Shown here: piece after piece, positions 32,504 through 41,879 of the stretch
Layout: each line of letters opens with the position of its first letter
Numbering within the stretch: the first letter of the stretch is position 1
Assembly (NCBI GenBank): GCA_008802785.1
Contig: VUYT01000010.1
Span: 496,001 to 560,000, forward strand
Direction of reading: 5' to 3'
Source of the DNA: Symmetrospora coprosmae
Lineage: Eukaryota > Basidiomycota > Cystobasidiomycetes > Symmetrosporaceae
DNA: 64,000 nt
Notes under the pieces: generated by a model
Seen by the model: the letters and a program-made list of their open reading frames with translations, nothing else
Databases searched by the model: none
What the model was told of the DNA's origin: nothing
Made by a program: the position numbers and the translations under genes

Positions 32504-34015
32504 TTACTCCTGCCCTTCGAGATCCTGATCGTGATCCTGATCCTGCGCATTGATGGGTATGATAGCTAGATCCGGCGCAAAGTCTTGAGCAGGCCAGACA
32601 GGCCAATCCACTATCGGCATCCAAAGAGGAATATCATTATCCTGCGCCGCCTGCCATTGCTCTACTCCCGGCTGCGTGTTCGCCCATGCCCCCGCTATTG
32701 CTTGCTGCACGTGGAGCGGTGGTGAAGCAGCGTCGACGGCAGCTCGGTATGCCACCAACGACTCTTTCCAAATCTGTTTTGGTCCACGTTCCGAGCGGTT
32801 CGGCATGATGCGAAGACCTCTCTTCCTGAGGCTCTTCAGTGCGACCGTCCGAGCAGCAAAGATCGTCTCTTCATAAGGAAGGTGCTGCTCCGAAGCTGTC
32901 GGCGCGTCGCGCACGATGATCGGTATCGCCTTCAAGGCGGGAAGACAGTCGCTCCTAGCGAGAGCTTCCAGCAGTAGCTTGGTTTCGCGACCAGTACCGC
33001 TGGCTCGCACTCGGAGGAAATGAAGTGAGGTGGGAAAGAGCGCCAGACACGGCATTGCTCCTGAAGCGAGTGTGAGATCGAGTCGGACCAGCTGAAGATG
33101 GCTGAGATCCATCTGCCAGAACTCAAGTCGTGGCTCGGATATGCGAAGGTAACGGAGTCCCCCTTGAAGTGCGTTGATGACGTCCTTCCAAAGGGGCTCG
33201 ACGCCAGGTCCCGCATTCCAACGTGACGAATGTTCGTCTGTGATGATGAGCGTGGTGATGGCGCCCGCCCAGATTCCTCCGAGGACATCTCGCACAAAGT
33301 CTGGGTGCAAGATGAGGGAGCGAAGGTGGAGGCTTCGCATGCCTACCTGCCCGAAGTCCATCTTTGCAAGGGCTGTGTGCATGACCATAGCCGACACGGC
33401 CCCTCCGATGACCACGTGGCGAGTACGAGTCATGAGTTGCATCTCTGCCTCTGTTACGAGCAGGATAGGATTACCTGCGGCATCGACAGCCATCTGATCG
33501 CGGTCGCGATCCGGAGACAGGTCCAGATATAGGTTATCCAGTCGGGGGAGCCTAGGTTCGATGACTTCGACAATGGCAGGGTCGTTTATTCGCAGGCCAG
33601 TGAGGCGAGGCATGAGGTCGATGAGCATAAGGATTGCCCGCCGTCCGAACGCTGGAACGCCTCTGATGTCGTACGTGATGACGGAGGCTGTGTCGAAGTA
33701 TCTGACCAGAACAGCTAAATGAGGATTCTCCTTGAGAGTGCGATAGAGGAGGATCGGCGCGTCGATATTGCACGTCGAGAGGTGAATCTCCGAGTACAGG
33801 ATCTCATTTCCTGCCTCTCTGCATGTCCTCGAGATGCGAACAAAGCGTTCGATGGGGGTGTAAGGTTGGTCACGCATCGGGTGAATCAATTCCGCGTTGT
33901 TGAACCTCCTCGCCGGCAGGAGATGCGAAGCGACTTTGACGAGAAGATCGTGGCAGTCGAAGAATCTGCCGAGGGCGAGCGATGCAGCAGGGGCATCCGC
34001 ATTTGATGTTGCCAT
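32504..34015 (-). CDS. F-box/leucine-rich-like protein, single exon
   Basis: An uninterrupted frame of about 500 residues. The preferred start is MATSNADAPAASLALGRFFD at 34015; an upstream in-frame ATG at 34057 adds 14 residues. The N-terminus CHDLLVKVASHLLPARRF and RFVRISRTCREAGNEILYSE resembles an F-box followed by the usual 'C..W/I..L.Y..I' segment of fungal F-box proteins. Irregular leucine-rich repeats follow (LMPRLTGLRIND, LPRLDNLYLDLSPD, MRSLHLRSLILHPD, LQLVRLDLTL). The C-terminus is an acidic DQD/HDQD run from a short GATCCT-type repeat. A substrate adaptor role is inferred. Being intronless, it differs from most neighbours. Confidence 0.7.
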   Translation of the reverse strand: MATSNADAPAASLALGRFFDCHDLLVKVASHLLPARRFNNAELIHPMRDQPYTPIERFVRISRTCREAGNEILYSEIHLSTCNIDAPILLYRTLKENPHLAVLVRYFDTASVITYDIRGVPAFGRRAILMLIDLMPRLTGLRINDPAIVEVIEPRLPRLDNLYLDLSPDRDRDQMAVDAAGNPILLVTEAEMQLMTRTRHVVIGGAVSAMVMHTALAKMDFGQVGMRSLHLRSLILHPDFVRDVLGGIWAGAITTLIITDEHSSRWNAGPGVEPLWKDVINALQGGLRYLRISEPRLEFWQMDLSHLQLVRLDLTLASGAMPCLALFPTSLHFLRVRASGTGRETKLLLEALARSDCLPALKAIPIIVRDAPTASEQHLPYEETIFAARTVALKSLRKRGLRIMPNRSERGPKQIWKESLVAYRAAVDAASPPLHVQQAIAGAWANTQPGVEQWQAAQDNDIPLWMPIVDWPVWPAQDFAPDLAIIPINAQDQDHDQDLEGQE

Positions 34016-34638
34016 GTTGGCAACTGTGTCTCTGTAAGTGATCATGTGCGTTAGCACTGGGAGATACGGCGCGTACTCGTGGTCAAGAAGGTACGCTGCA
34101 ACCTACGACTCGACGAGAACCAGTTGAGAGGAAAGCAGCGTTGATGGAAGTGGGAGTCAGTGCGCTGTGCGGAAGCAAGAGACACAGAAGGTTGAGCGAA
34201 GCAGGGCATGGCCGAGCATAGGGCGATGATCCTGGGAGGATGCGGACGTCAGTCAGTCAGGTACCGGTCTGACGGTCTAACTGGCGACCATCCGTACGAC
34301 TCGGATCCCGTTAGTGGGAGCCGGTTGTCTGCCAGTCAACCACAAAATGCGTCATAAGAGACCCAGCGGTCTGTCAGGTGAAGATTTCGACCTTCATGGC
34401 AGTTGGCTTGGGGCTAACCAGCGCGGATGGAAGCGGCGCCGCTTCAGCTGACTTCCCGGGCCTTTCGCTCACCCGGACTAACTCGCCCTGAGATTGCAGC
34501 GCGTCGAGATGCTCACAAGGTGCATCTACCGCTTCAGACCAGCCTAAGAAGTCCATCCTCCCGTTACAATTCCCTTCCCCGCTTCCGTCTCTCCCTCTTT
34601 CGCCGGATTCACCGTTTCCCCAGCATCGCGCAGTACCG
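34016..34638. other. Divergent promoter region
   Basis: About 620 bp between the start codons of the F-box-like gene (minus) and the DUF3632 gene (plus). It must contain both promoters. The part before 34639 is pyrimidine-rich (CCGTTACAATTCCCTTCCCC near 34560), usual just upstream of fungal starts. No gene is supported. Confidence 0.5.
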
Positions 34639-35459
34639 ATGGAGCAATCACACGACAAACACATCTCCGAGGTGCTGGACACCTTCCTCAATGCGAAAAC
34701 CTTGTCCGCAACTGAAGCGGCCACCGAAGTGACTGACCTATGCGATCTGAAAGACCCCGAAGGCTTCTGCTGGGCGCTTTGGGCGGGCATCATCGCTCGC
34801 GCATCCGATGGTACTACGGACACAGATCAACACGACCGACTCGACAACATCGAGGACCTTGTCGATCTGACCGCTGCTATCAAGGCCCAGCCAGCGTTGC
34901 TCAACCCCGATACAGGCGAAGACGTCACCTTCTGGGCAGGAACGTGCTGGAAAGACCTGCCTCTGCTCAGTGCACAGATGCGCGAGACCTGGAATGGTGA
35001 GGAGGGTGCTTAGTTACGGCGCTACATCGTCACACGCTGTGGGCTGACACCGTTCCAGCAGACATCGACAGGCATACCATCTACTTAACGATCTTTGCCG
35101 CACGTCTCACTGCGCGAGAGGTCATGTCGTTCTCCCTCTACGCGATTTGGGCATTCCGTGCTGCGCTGGAAGGCGATACACCATGGTGCCATCGCGGTCC
35201 TAGGTCTGTCACGATCCCCGCGGCTTGCGCTTGGGTAGAGCACGCTGGCGCGGATCTTATCAAGCTGGACGACGACTATGGGCGAGCAGGTCAAGGCGGG
35301 ACACTATGGACGGGGAAGAGCGGGTATTGCAAAGAGCGGTGGCAACTATGGCGGAACGGCCTTAGGCTTGCTGCGGAAGATGCAAGCTTATCCCAAGACA
35401 CCAGGGAAGGAGCAGGACAGGCAGCAGGCCGGATAGCCGAGCTACTACTAGTGCATTGA
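34639..35459 (+). CDS. DUF3632 family protein
   Basis: Two exons (34639-34995 and from 35060) joined by a GTGAGG...TTCCAG intron. The first encodes MEQSHDKHISEVLDTFLNAK, WALWAGIIARASDGT and FWAGTCWKDLPLLSAQMRET. The second encodes ADIDRHTIYLTIFAARLTAR, YAIWAFRAALEG and PAACAWVEHAGADLIKL, ending LLLVH. The W..LW pattern, the L/P-x2-W/M-R-x3-W block and the repeated FxAxL/ALxxALE helices fit the fungal DUF3632 family of about 250-300 residues. The family's function is unknown and it is often found in variable, lineage-specific regions with F-box genes, as here. The stop lies only 29 bp from the end of the converging Mrp51 gene. Confidence 0.7.
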
Positions 35460-35488
35460 CAGTAGCAGATCATATTGGTGTCGGCATG

Positions 35489-37303
35489 TTAATTACGACA
35501 TCTGGGGACATTTGGCAGCCTATCGGGAAGACTTGTCCATCTGGGAGATCCGGGCTGTTGAGGACGAGCGGAAAAAGATTGGTGCTGATCAGCCTTTCGA
35601 TTCGCGCATAGAGATGATGCCGCAGTATACTGACCCAAGAGATCCTGGACCTCAGACTGTCCTTCTGCATCCCTCTTACCGCGCTTGGCCCCTTCACTCT
35701 GACCGGAGTAACGACCGGGGTTTGGCGGGGTTACCTTGTACGCCCCATCCCGGTATTGATTATCGCCCCCATAAAAGAGTTCTCCAGTGGATCTCTCGCT
35801 GACCGGTCGATAGTCCGGCTTCTTAGTGTTGGTCGCGACCCAAGCCTGGCCGCCAATGCGGCTGTCGCGGTTCGTCTGCCTGAACCTGACGGCTTTCAGG
35901 GTGTCATCGATGTATAAGCTGATTTGGAGTGGGTCGTCGTCCAGAATGGTGTGCCCAGACTCTCGGCGGTCTGGAATGACGTGATTGGCGAAAGAATCGG
36001 CAGTGTCTCTCTTTTCCTGGTGGTTCTTCTTTGTGAGTCTGCCCGTGGCCGGATCGTACTGGCCAGCAACCTGCACCGACTCGATGAGAGTGATAGTCTT
36101 GCCAAAGTCCACATTCATTTGCCCTTCGGTATCGGGCGTATACCTGGCAGTCGGGCCTCTGTATTCGCCTGACGGTACGGCGGCAACTGTGCCGAGGGCA
36201 GACGTCGGCCTACAGGAACTGTCGCCCCCCCTGGCGTCGCGCCGTATGGTCGTGTTGCTGAGGACGCGTGCTTCAAACGGACGTGATGAAACGTCGGAGC
36301 GGTACAGGTTGGGCGGCACGTACGCCAGACCGAGAGAATGGTGCGGGCGGTGCTTGAGAGTCCGTAGAGTGGGATCGTGCTCCTTCTCTCCTGCATGCTC
36401 GGCGAGGAAGGCATCTATGAGCTGTCCAACGCGACGTGATACCTGCATGGTGTCCCCTCTCTGTCCCGCAGCCTTGACGCCATCATCGAAGACACTGAAG
36501 AGTGAGATGGCCTCCGGGTGCAGCCGTCGCATGCTCTGCAAGGTCGAAGATGCTTCGTAGGGCTCTGCCTGGACACTATTGCCCTGCTGCCGCGGTCGGT
36601 GGCGCTCCGTCCTGTCTCTCTGCGCCCGAGTGTGCTGCTCCTCCATAAACTGCATGAAGTCCGGCTGTAGAGCGCGGAGCTTTGAGAGGAAGCGCTGGAA
36701 TGTCTCTTCCTCCATGGCGAGGAAGTCGGGAGGGAAGGCAGCCGGCGCGTCCGGCTTCGCATCTCCAGCTCCTTCTTGCCTCTGTGCCTCTGTCGATTCC
36801 TGCGCATCTACCTCCTGTATGCTCTTCCTCACGAGGTCGAGCACTTCCTGCCTGCGCCTCGCTTCGTGTTCCCTCTGTGCCTTGCGCTTGCCCGTTTTCG
36901 CTACCATCTTGAGCTCCTCGACGTCCTCAAACGTCTCGGTATCCCAAGTCGAGGCTCCAGGCCGCTCGGCAACGCCCTTGAGAGACCCTTCATGTGTAGT
37001 CACGTAAGGGTCGGCGTGTCCAACGGCGACATTGGCTTCACGCGCGCGGCGCACGAATTGCAGCTCGCGGCTGCCGTACTCGAAGTCGGTGAGCTTTGTC
37101 TGAGGCGAGTCGAGGTGGGCCACGCGAATCGCAGGCGAGCGCAGCTTTGGCAGAGCGCGCTTCAGGCCAAAGTCTGAGCGCTTGAACGAGCCGCCATGGC
37201 TCGTGTAGACCAGCGATGGGATCTGCGCATCATACTGCGAGATGACCTTGCTGCTCTTGAGCAGGCGGGCGAAGTTGCCCGACGAGCTGGATGCTCCCGC
37301 CAT
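35489..37303 (-). CDS. MRP51: Mitochondrial small-subunit ribosomal protein bS1m (Mrp51-like)
   Basis: A single open frame of 604 residues. The N-terminus NFARLLKSSKVISQYDAQIP, SFKRSDFGLKRALPKL, IRVAHLDSPQTKLTDFEYGS and QFVRRAREANV follow the fungal Mrp51 pattern, in which a G/S-D-W/F-GLKR-LP motif and LT-x-FE mark the conserved core. Yeast Mrp51 helps start translation of some mitochondrial mRNAs. The middle is charged and coiled-coil-like (KRKAQREHEARRRQEVLDLV), with LQPDFMQFMEE and LGLAYVPPNLYRSDV further on. It is longer than yeast Mrp51 (344 residues) mostly through disordered insertions. The first 20 residues (MAGASSSSGNFARLLKSSK) are basic and Ser-rich, fitting mitochondrial import. 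Confidence 0.8.
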   Translation of the reverse strand: MAGASSSSGNFARLLKSSKVISQYDAQIPSLVYTSHGGSFKRSDFGLKRALPKLRSPAIRVAHLDSPQTKLTDFEYGSRELQFVRRAREANVAVGHADPYVTTHEGSLKGVAERPGASTWDTETFEDVEELKMVAKTGKRKAQREHEARRRQEVLDLVRKSIQEVDAQESTEAQRQEGAGDAKPDAPAAFPPDFLAMEEETFQRFLSKLRALQPDFMQFMEEQHTRAQRDRTERHRPRQQGNSVQAEPYEASSTLQSMRRLHPEAISLFSVFDDGVKAAGQRGDTMQVSRRVGQLIDAFLAEHAGEKEHDPTLRTLKHRPHHSLGLAYVPPNLYRSDVSSRPFEARVLSNTTIRRDARGGDSSCRPTSALGTVAAVPSGEYRGPTARYTPDTEGQMNVDFGKTITLIESVQVAGQYDPATGRLTKKNHQEKRDTADSFANHVIPDRRESGHTILDDDPLQISLYIDDTLKAVRFRQTNRDSRIGGQAWVATNTKKPDYRPVSERSTGELFYGGDNQYRDGAYKVTPPNPGRYSGQSEGAKRGKRDAEGQSEVQDLLGQYTAASSLCANRKADQHQSFSARPQQPGSPRWTSLPDRLPNVPRCRN

Positions 37304-37825
37304 GGTTGATCAGCGACAGCAAGCAGGAGGGCACGTATGGGGTTCCTCGTCGTCTGTATGCGATGGTTATCTCGACCCTATGCCTGCTGCCTCCGTCGCC
37401 CTGTGCTGAAAGGCGGAGCTGGTTGGAACGCGCTGAAGCCAAAAGTTGCAAGGTTGGAGCAGCGCAGACCAGCGAGGAGACAGACAGAGACCGTCTCGTC
37501 GTTTCCCCTCACCCGCAGCCGGGCAGCAAGTTTGCACATGTACAGGCACGCAGGTAAGCGAACACTGAGGAAGTTGTCCACGCAGCGCGCACGGTTGCCG
37601 GGATGTGCGGGCGAGAGCGGCTTGCCCGGAGCAGCCAACCCAAGGCGTTCTGTACCCTCTAACACGCTATGAACAAGCTATTCACACAATTATGAGATAG
37701 AAGCTGCTGCCGTACGAACCGATACATACTTGAAGTGACTAGTCTACCCTTCCAGCGGCCAGCGAACCGGCGCTTACCCCTTCCAACACTCTGCCTCAAT
37801 CCTCCCAAACATCGCCCGATAGCGA
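37304..37825. other. Intergenic region
   Basis: About 520 bp between the Mrp51 start codon and the stop of the AhpC/TSA gene. It presumably holds the Mrp51 promoter. No gene or repeat is supported; the overlapping open frames look like chance. Confidence 0.5.
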
Positions 37826-40229
37826 CTACGATCGCAGCTCCTGGTTGTCAATCAGCCGAATGACGAGCTTTCCTTCTCCTCCGCTCCTTCCCACCATCGA
37901 CAGCTTCCGGCTCGGACTAAGCGGCGCCTCCTTCTGAGGACGAGCAGGACTGCCGAGCTGCCGGGCGAGCGAGTCCGGGAGCATGACGCCGAGCGCCTTG
38001 AGGATGTCCTGAAGCTCTGCGTGGTCGCGCGTGTTCTTCATCCGGTGCGCATACGTGCACTCTAGCCCGGGGCCAAGCACGAACTCGCCACCCAGCCCAC
38101 CGAGCTCTCCGGGGTCCTTGAGCGGCATGGCCAGGTTGCGCTTCAGACTGATGAGCGTGTTGACAGCCATCCCGTGCTGGACATAGTCGGGCTTTGCACC
38201 AGGGCTCATCGAAGTGCGCGTCATGCCAAATTGTCGGTATAGCGCTCGAGTTGGGTCCGAAACGATGGGGAACGGGCAATTGGCGAGCATGCCTATCATG
38301 CAAAATAGGCAGAAACGTCAGACATCGCCCGCGCCTTTCATGACAGATGGCAGATGGTTGGCACTCACTCCGATATCCGGAGATCATCTTCCAATTGCCG
38401 CATCCAACGACGATAAGGCGGAGATTCAGCGCGCGCAGCTGCTCTGGCGTGATTCGCATGATGGACGCCATATAATCCTGGCATGATGGGCACCTGCTCA
38501 TTTGAAACGACATCAGCAACGTGAGCGAGCACCCAGAACAAGCTGGGAAGGGCAGACTAACCAGTAGTGTCGGATGAAGCAGACGATGGTCCGCTGGCCC
38601 TCCCACAAGTCACCGAATCGGACAAGGTCGCCCTGCTCCGTGTACACCATTGCATCGGCAGCATTGAGGAGCTCCTCCGTCGTCGGCTTGGCGAACTGGC
38701 TAAATTCTCGCTTCTTCAGTGCTTTCCTGGCGAGTTTCCGCTCTCGTTTGCTGGGTGTTGACGAAGCTGACGAGCTTGGTGAATCTGACAGTCCAGAAGA
38801 GTTTGAGTATTCAGATGACAGCGATCCATATGCCGCCACGTCGATAGAGTCCAAAGCGCGGTCGTAAAGCTGAGCGTTCTATAACGGTAGAAGGGCGGGC
38901 TCGATCAGCTTGGGATCAGGCCGAGAGCCGAAATGATATGATGCGACTCACGCTACTCCCCCTTGTCCGCATGCTCTGCTCCTCGCCCACCGTTGACAGC
39001 TGGCGCTGACGTCGACTCTCGACATGGCCTTCTTGAGCGCTCTTGGCAAGCTCGTCATCCCCCAGGTTCAGCGCCGTGTTCAGGCTGACATTGGTCTCGG
39101 TGCTGGCGAGGGAGCCGTGCCGCATGATGGCTTCTTCAGATTGCTGGCCGTGATACGAGTCGAAAATGCTCTCGTTGCCGGACGAGATGGACGAAGAGAC
39201 GGAAGATGCCGAGTCCTGCGAGGAGATGCTGACGGAGCGACCGAAGGTGCCATCGTCGCTCACGACAGTCACTGCCGACGGGAACACATCCGTGTCTTGC
39301 GTTTCCGAGCGCGAGTGCGGGACTGGCACGCGTTTTGAGCCTGACTGCCATCGATAGTGCGACAATCGGACACTGTCACCTTGGCCCGAGCTGGATGTAT
39401 ATCCAGTGGCCGTCGATCGTACTAGATCGCCAAGGCTGTCGAGCTGCTCGTTGGCCGAGCTTTGCGAGTATGGGACGCTGACGCTCGACATTGCCGTGGT
39501 CTGCCTCTGGCGGGATGACGATGCATCCTCGGCATCGCAGCCACAATCTTCCATCACCTCGGGAGGGATGCCACTCGTCTTTCGTGAAGGCTCTGCTGCG
39601 CCATCACGCTGGATGGGTGCCGCGACAGGCGAGTATCCAGCTACCCACCGACCGGGCGAGGGCGCAGGCACAGGCGAAGGAGGCAGAGGGAAACGGTAGT
39701 CGGACGCCTCCAGGATGGAAAAGGGCGTTTCGGTGACTGAAGGGCTATAGGCTGGGCTGGTGGCTGCGGAGGTGCCGTTGCCGCTGCTTGCGGAGGCGAG
39801 CGATGGCTTTCGGGAGGCTGCAGTAGCCGCAGGTGAGACCACATTGGGCTTGCTCTTCCCGGCAACCTGCTGAAGCTCCAGAGGCGAGGCAACGCTCATC
39901 CTCCTCGAGGCCGGAGGGAAGAAGGAGGCGGCCGACCCGCTCGAGCGTGTGTAGGAAAGCGAAGGCAGGCGATATCGGGCTTGGTCGTGCTGAGCGAGAA
40001 GGTGCTGCTCTGCGTCCGAGAGACGCGGGACAGGCTTCCTCCTGATCTCGGACGGCCGTCGGCTCGAGGTTGGAGAGAGCGGCAAGGTGACGCTCGATGA
40101 AGTGGGCGAGCTCGGGGTCGCATACGAGTATGGCGACGAGGCACCGGACGAGACGGTCTGGTGGAGCGAGACCATGGAGGCGAAAGCGCCGGGCATGGCG
40201 CGAGTGTCGACGAAGAGGTTGCTGCTCAT
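37826..40229 (-). CDS. AhpC/TSA (Prx-like, AAED1/PRXL2-type) protein with long disordered N-terminus
   Basis: Exon 1 (40229-38952) encodes 426 residues rich in Ser, Pro and Thr, starting MSSNLFVDTRAMPGAFASMV. Its GTGAGT donor joins in phase 0 to exon 2 at 38869 (LYDRALDSIDVAAYGSLSS). Exon 2 carries ADAMVYTEQGDLVRFGDLWE and FIRHYW, the start of the thioredoxin-like fold. The next exon begins with the redox motif CPSC in WCPSCQDYMASIMRITPEQL. After another intron come NCPFPIVSDPTRALYRQFGM and RTSMSPGAKPD. The C-terminus ends KLVIRLIDNQELRS. CxxC in a (R)H(F/Y)-x-C-x2-C setting marks the Prx-like family, related to peroxiredoxins but with unproven peroxidase activity. The splice joining exon 1 to the domain is inferred; otherwise exon 1 is a separate gene of disordered sequence. 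Confidence 0.75.
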
Positions 40230-41879
40230 CCTGTGTTTGCTGGGGATAGTGAGGCGTCTGGAAGGGGGGAAGGCGCAGCAGCGGAAGTGCGTCAGTCGAG
40301 TGCGACGCGACGAGCTGGTGGCGTTTGTTGCGAGGCGGGAGGAGGATGAGAACGACGAAGAAGAGGCAGAGCAGCGGCGAGGACGGGGAGCCACGCAGGT
40401 CTGGATGTCCGGAGCGGACGACCGTGCGATGTCTCATCTGCGGCTTGCGCATGCGATGCCAGCTCCAGCCGGTCCCGCAATGGAACCATGCCCACGCACC
40501 GCAGGGGTCGCGGCCCGCCGCCTGGATAAAGGGGGTACGGCGCACCCCTGGCAATCTCGAGAACTCACACTCTGCTGTTGAACGGCCTTGCTGAAAGAGT
40601 TGGTCAGAGTGCAACTGGAGCTGTGCACCTTGCCCAGAGAAGCCGATCTTCTTGCTGCCCGTCTGTTCTACGCTAGGCGCTCCCGCTTTCTCGGACGAGT
40701 CTTGATGAGCCTGATTGATCTGCGGAAACACGTGACTGGTCTTGGAGGATCCACCGAAGAACGGCACAAGGAAGGAAGGAAGGAGGACCAGCAGCAGCAC
40801 GAAGAGGAGGAGAGGGTTCGCTAATGAGTGAAATGCACTTGTGCTCTTCGTGCGTGCAGGAGGCCCGGACTGGTGGCGATGCCGGCTCACCTGGCAGCTT
40901 TCGTCGAAAGTGAGGCGACCTTGGCAGGCAGGACGTCACTTGTTCAAGTTCCAAGACAAGGACGTTTGGATGGAGCGGGAGAGGTCTGTGCTTATGCTGC
41001 GCAACTTGACGTAGACGAAGAGGAGACAAGGAAGAGAAGCGAGCGACAGCCCGCAGGACATGCCTGCAGCAGCATGATGGTGCTCTCCTCGAGCTCTCGA
41101 ATGGGCCCACTGGCACCGCTCCCACAGGATGGAGCCGCCACTGGCACTTCCCAGAAGACGTTGGCCCTGTCTCACTCCCTAACAAATCTGCGCCCGGGCC
41201 CGTCAAGCTACCAGTGTAGTCCACTTTGCAGCGATATCAGACGGAGCAACTGCGTATGCCCTTACGGCAGCCGCTATCTGGTGGTCCTCGGTCCCTGTCA
41301 GCTCCAGCTCGGCTTCGTCCCGAAGGTGCAGGCGCACTTTCCGAATGCGGCATGTTTTGTGGAAGTGCAGCAAATATCCAGCGCTCGAGCGCGACAGAGT
41401 TGGCTCTACGCCTGCACGTCTGCCAGGGTCCGTGCATCTAGGGAGGATGCGAAGAGTGGGCCCAAACGACCGCTCGCCCTCCAGCCATCCAGCCAAGCGG
41501 TGGTCGACCCATCAGTGCGCTTCTCCTCGGGAGCAGACAAGTCAGGGTATCTGAAGTCCGCAAGGCTTGAGATGTTAGATATTGCTCAGTGCGGACATGG
41601 CAATCCAATTGGCCCTGCGCTCGCAGCACTAGCCGCTTGGAGGATTTGGCAATGGTTTCGATTGACAGCGCTTCCATCGGCTCTGCTGCTCCTGGCCGAC
41701 CAGACCGCACCCATTCGCTGCTGGAGCGCCCCCGGCTCGGCTATGGAAGTGCTCGACCTCCTGCCTTCTACACCGTACGCTGTGCTTCGCCGCTTGCCGC
41801 ACGTCCGCTAGTCACTAGTGCCTCCGCCGCCGACGATGATGAGGTGCAGTCCGACTAAAGTCCGCCATCCTCGACTGCG
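40230..41879. other. Long intergenic region without a supported gene
   Basis: About 1.65 kb. One plus-strand open frame (40828-41811, 327 codons) and several minus-strand ones overlap it, but their composition looks random, no domain is visible and codons do not resemble neighbouring genes. The left part carries the promoter of the AhpC/TSA gene. I would treat the long frame as chance in GC-rich DNA until transcripts show otherwise. Confidence 0.5.

Noticed and set aside
39745-40890. 381-codon minus-strand frame overlapping the AhpC/TSA first exon
   Set aside because: Another frame of the same strand has the better-supported protein and splice connection; this one is Arg/His/Pro-rich shadow sequence.
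40828-41811. 327-codon open frame on the plus strand
   Set aside because: No domain, random-looking composition and several competing frames on both strands; GC-rich DNA readily gives such frames.
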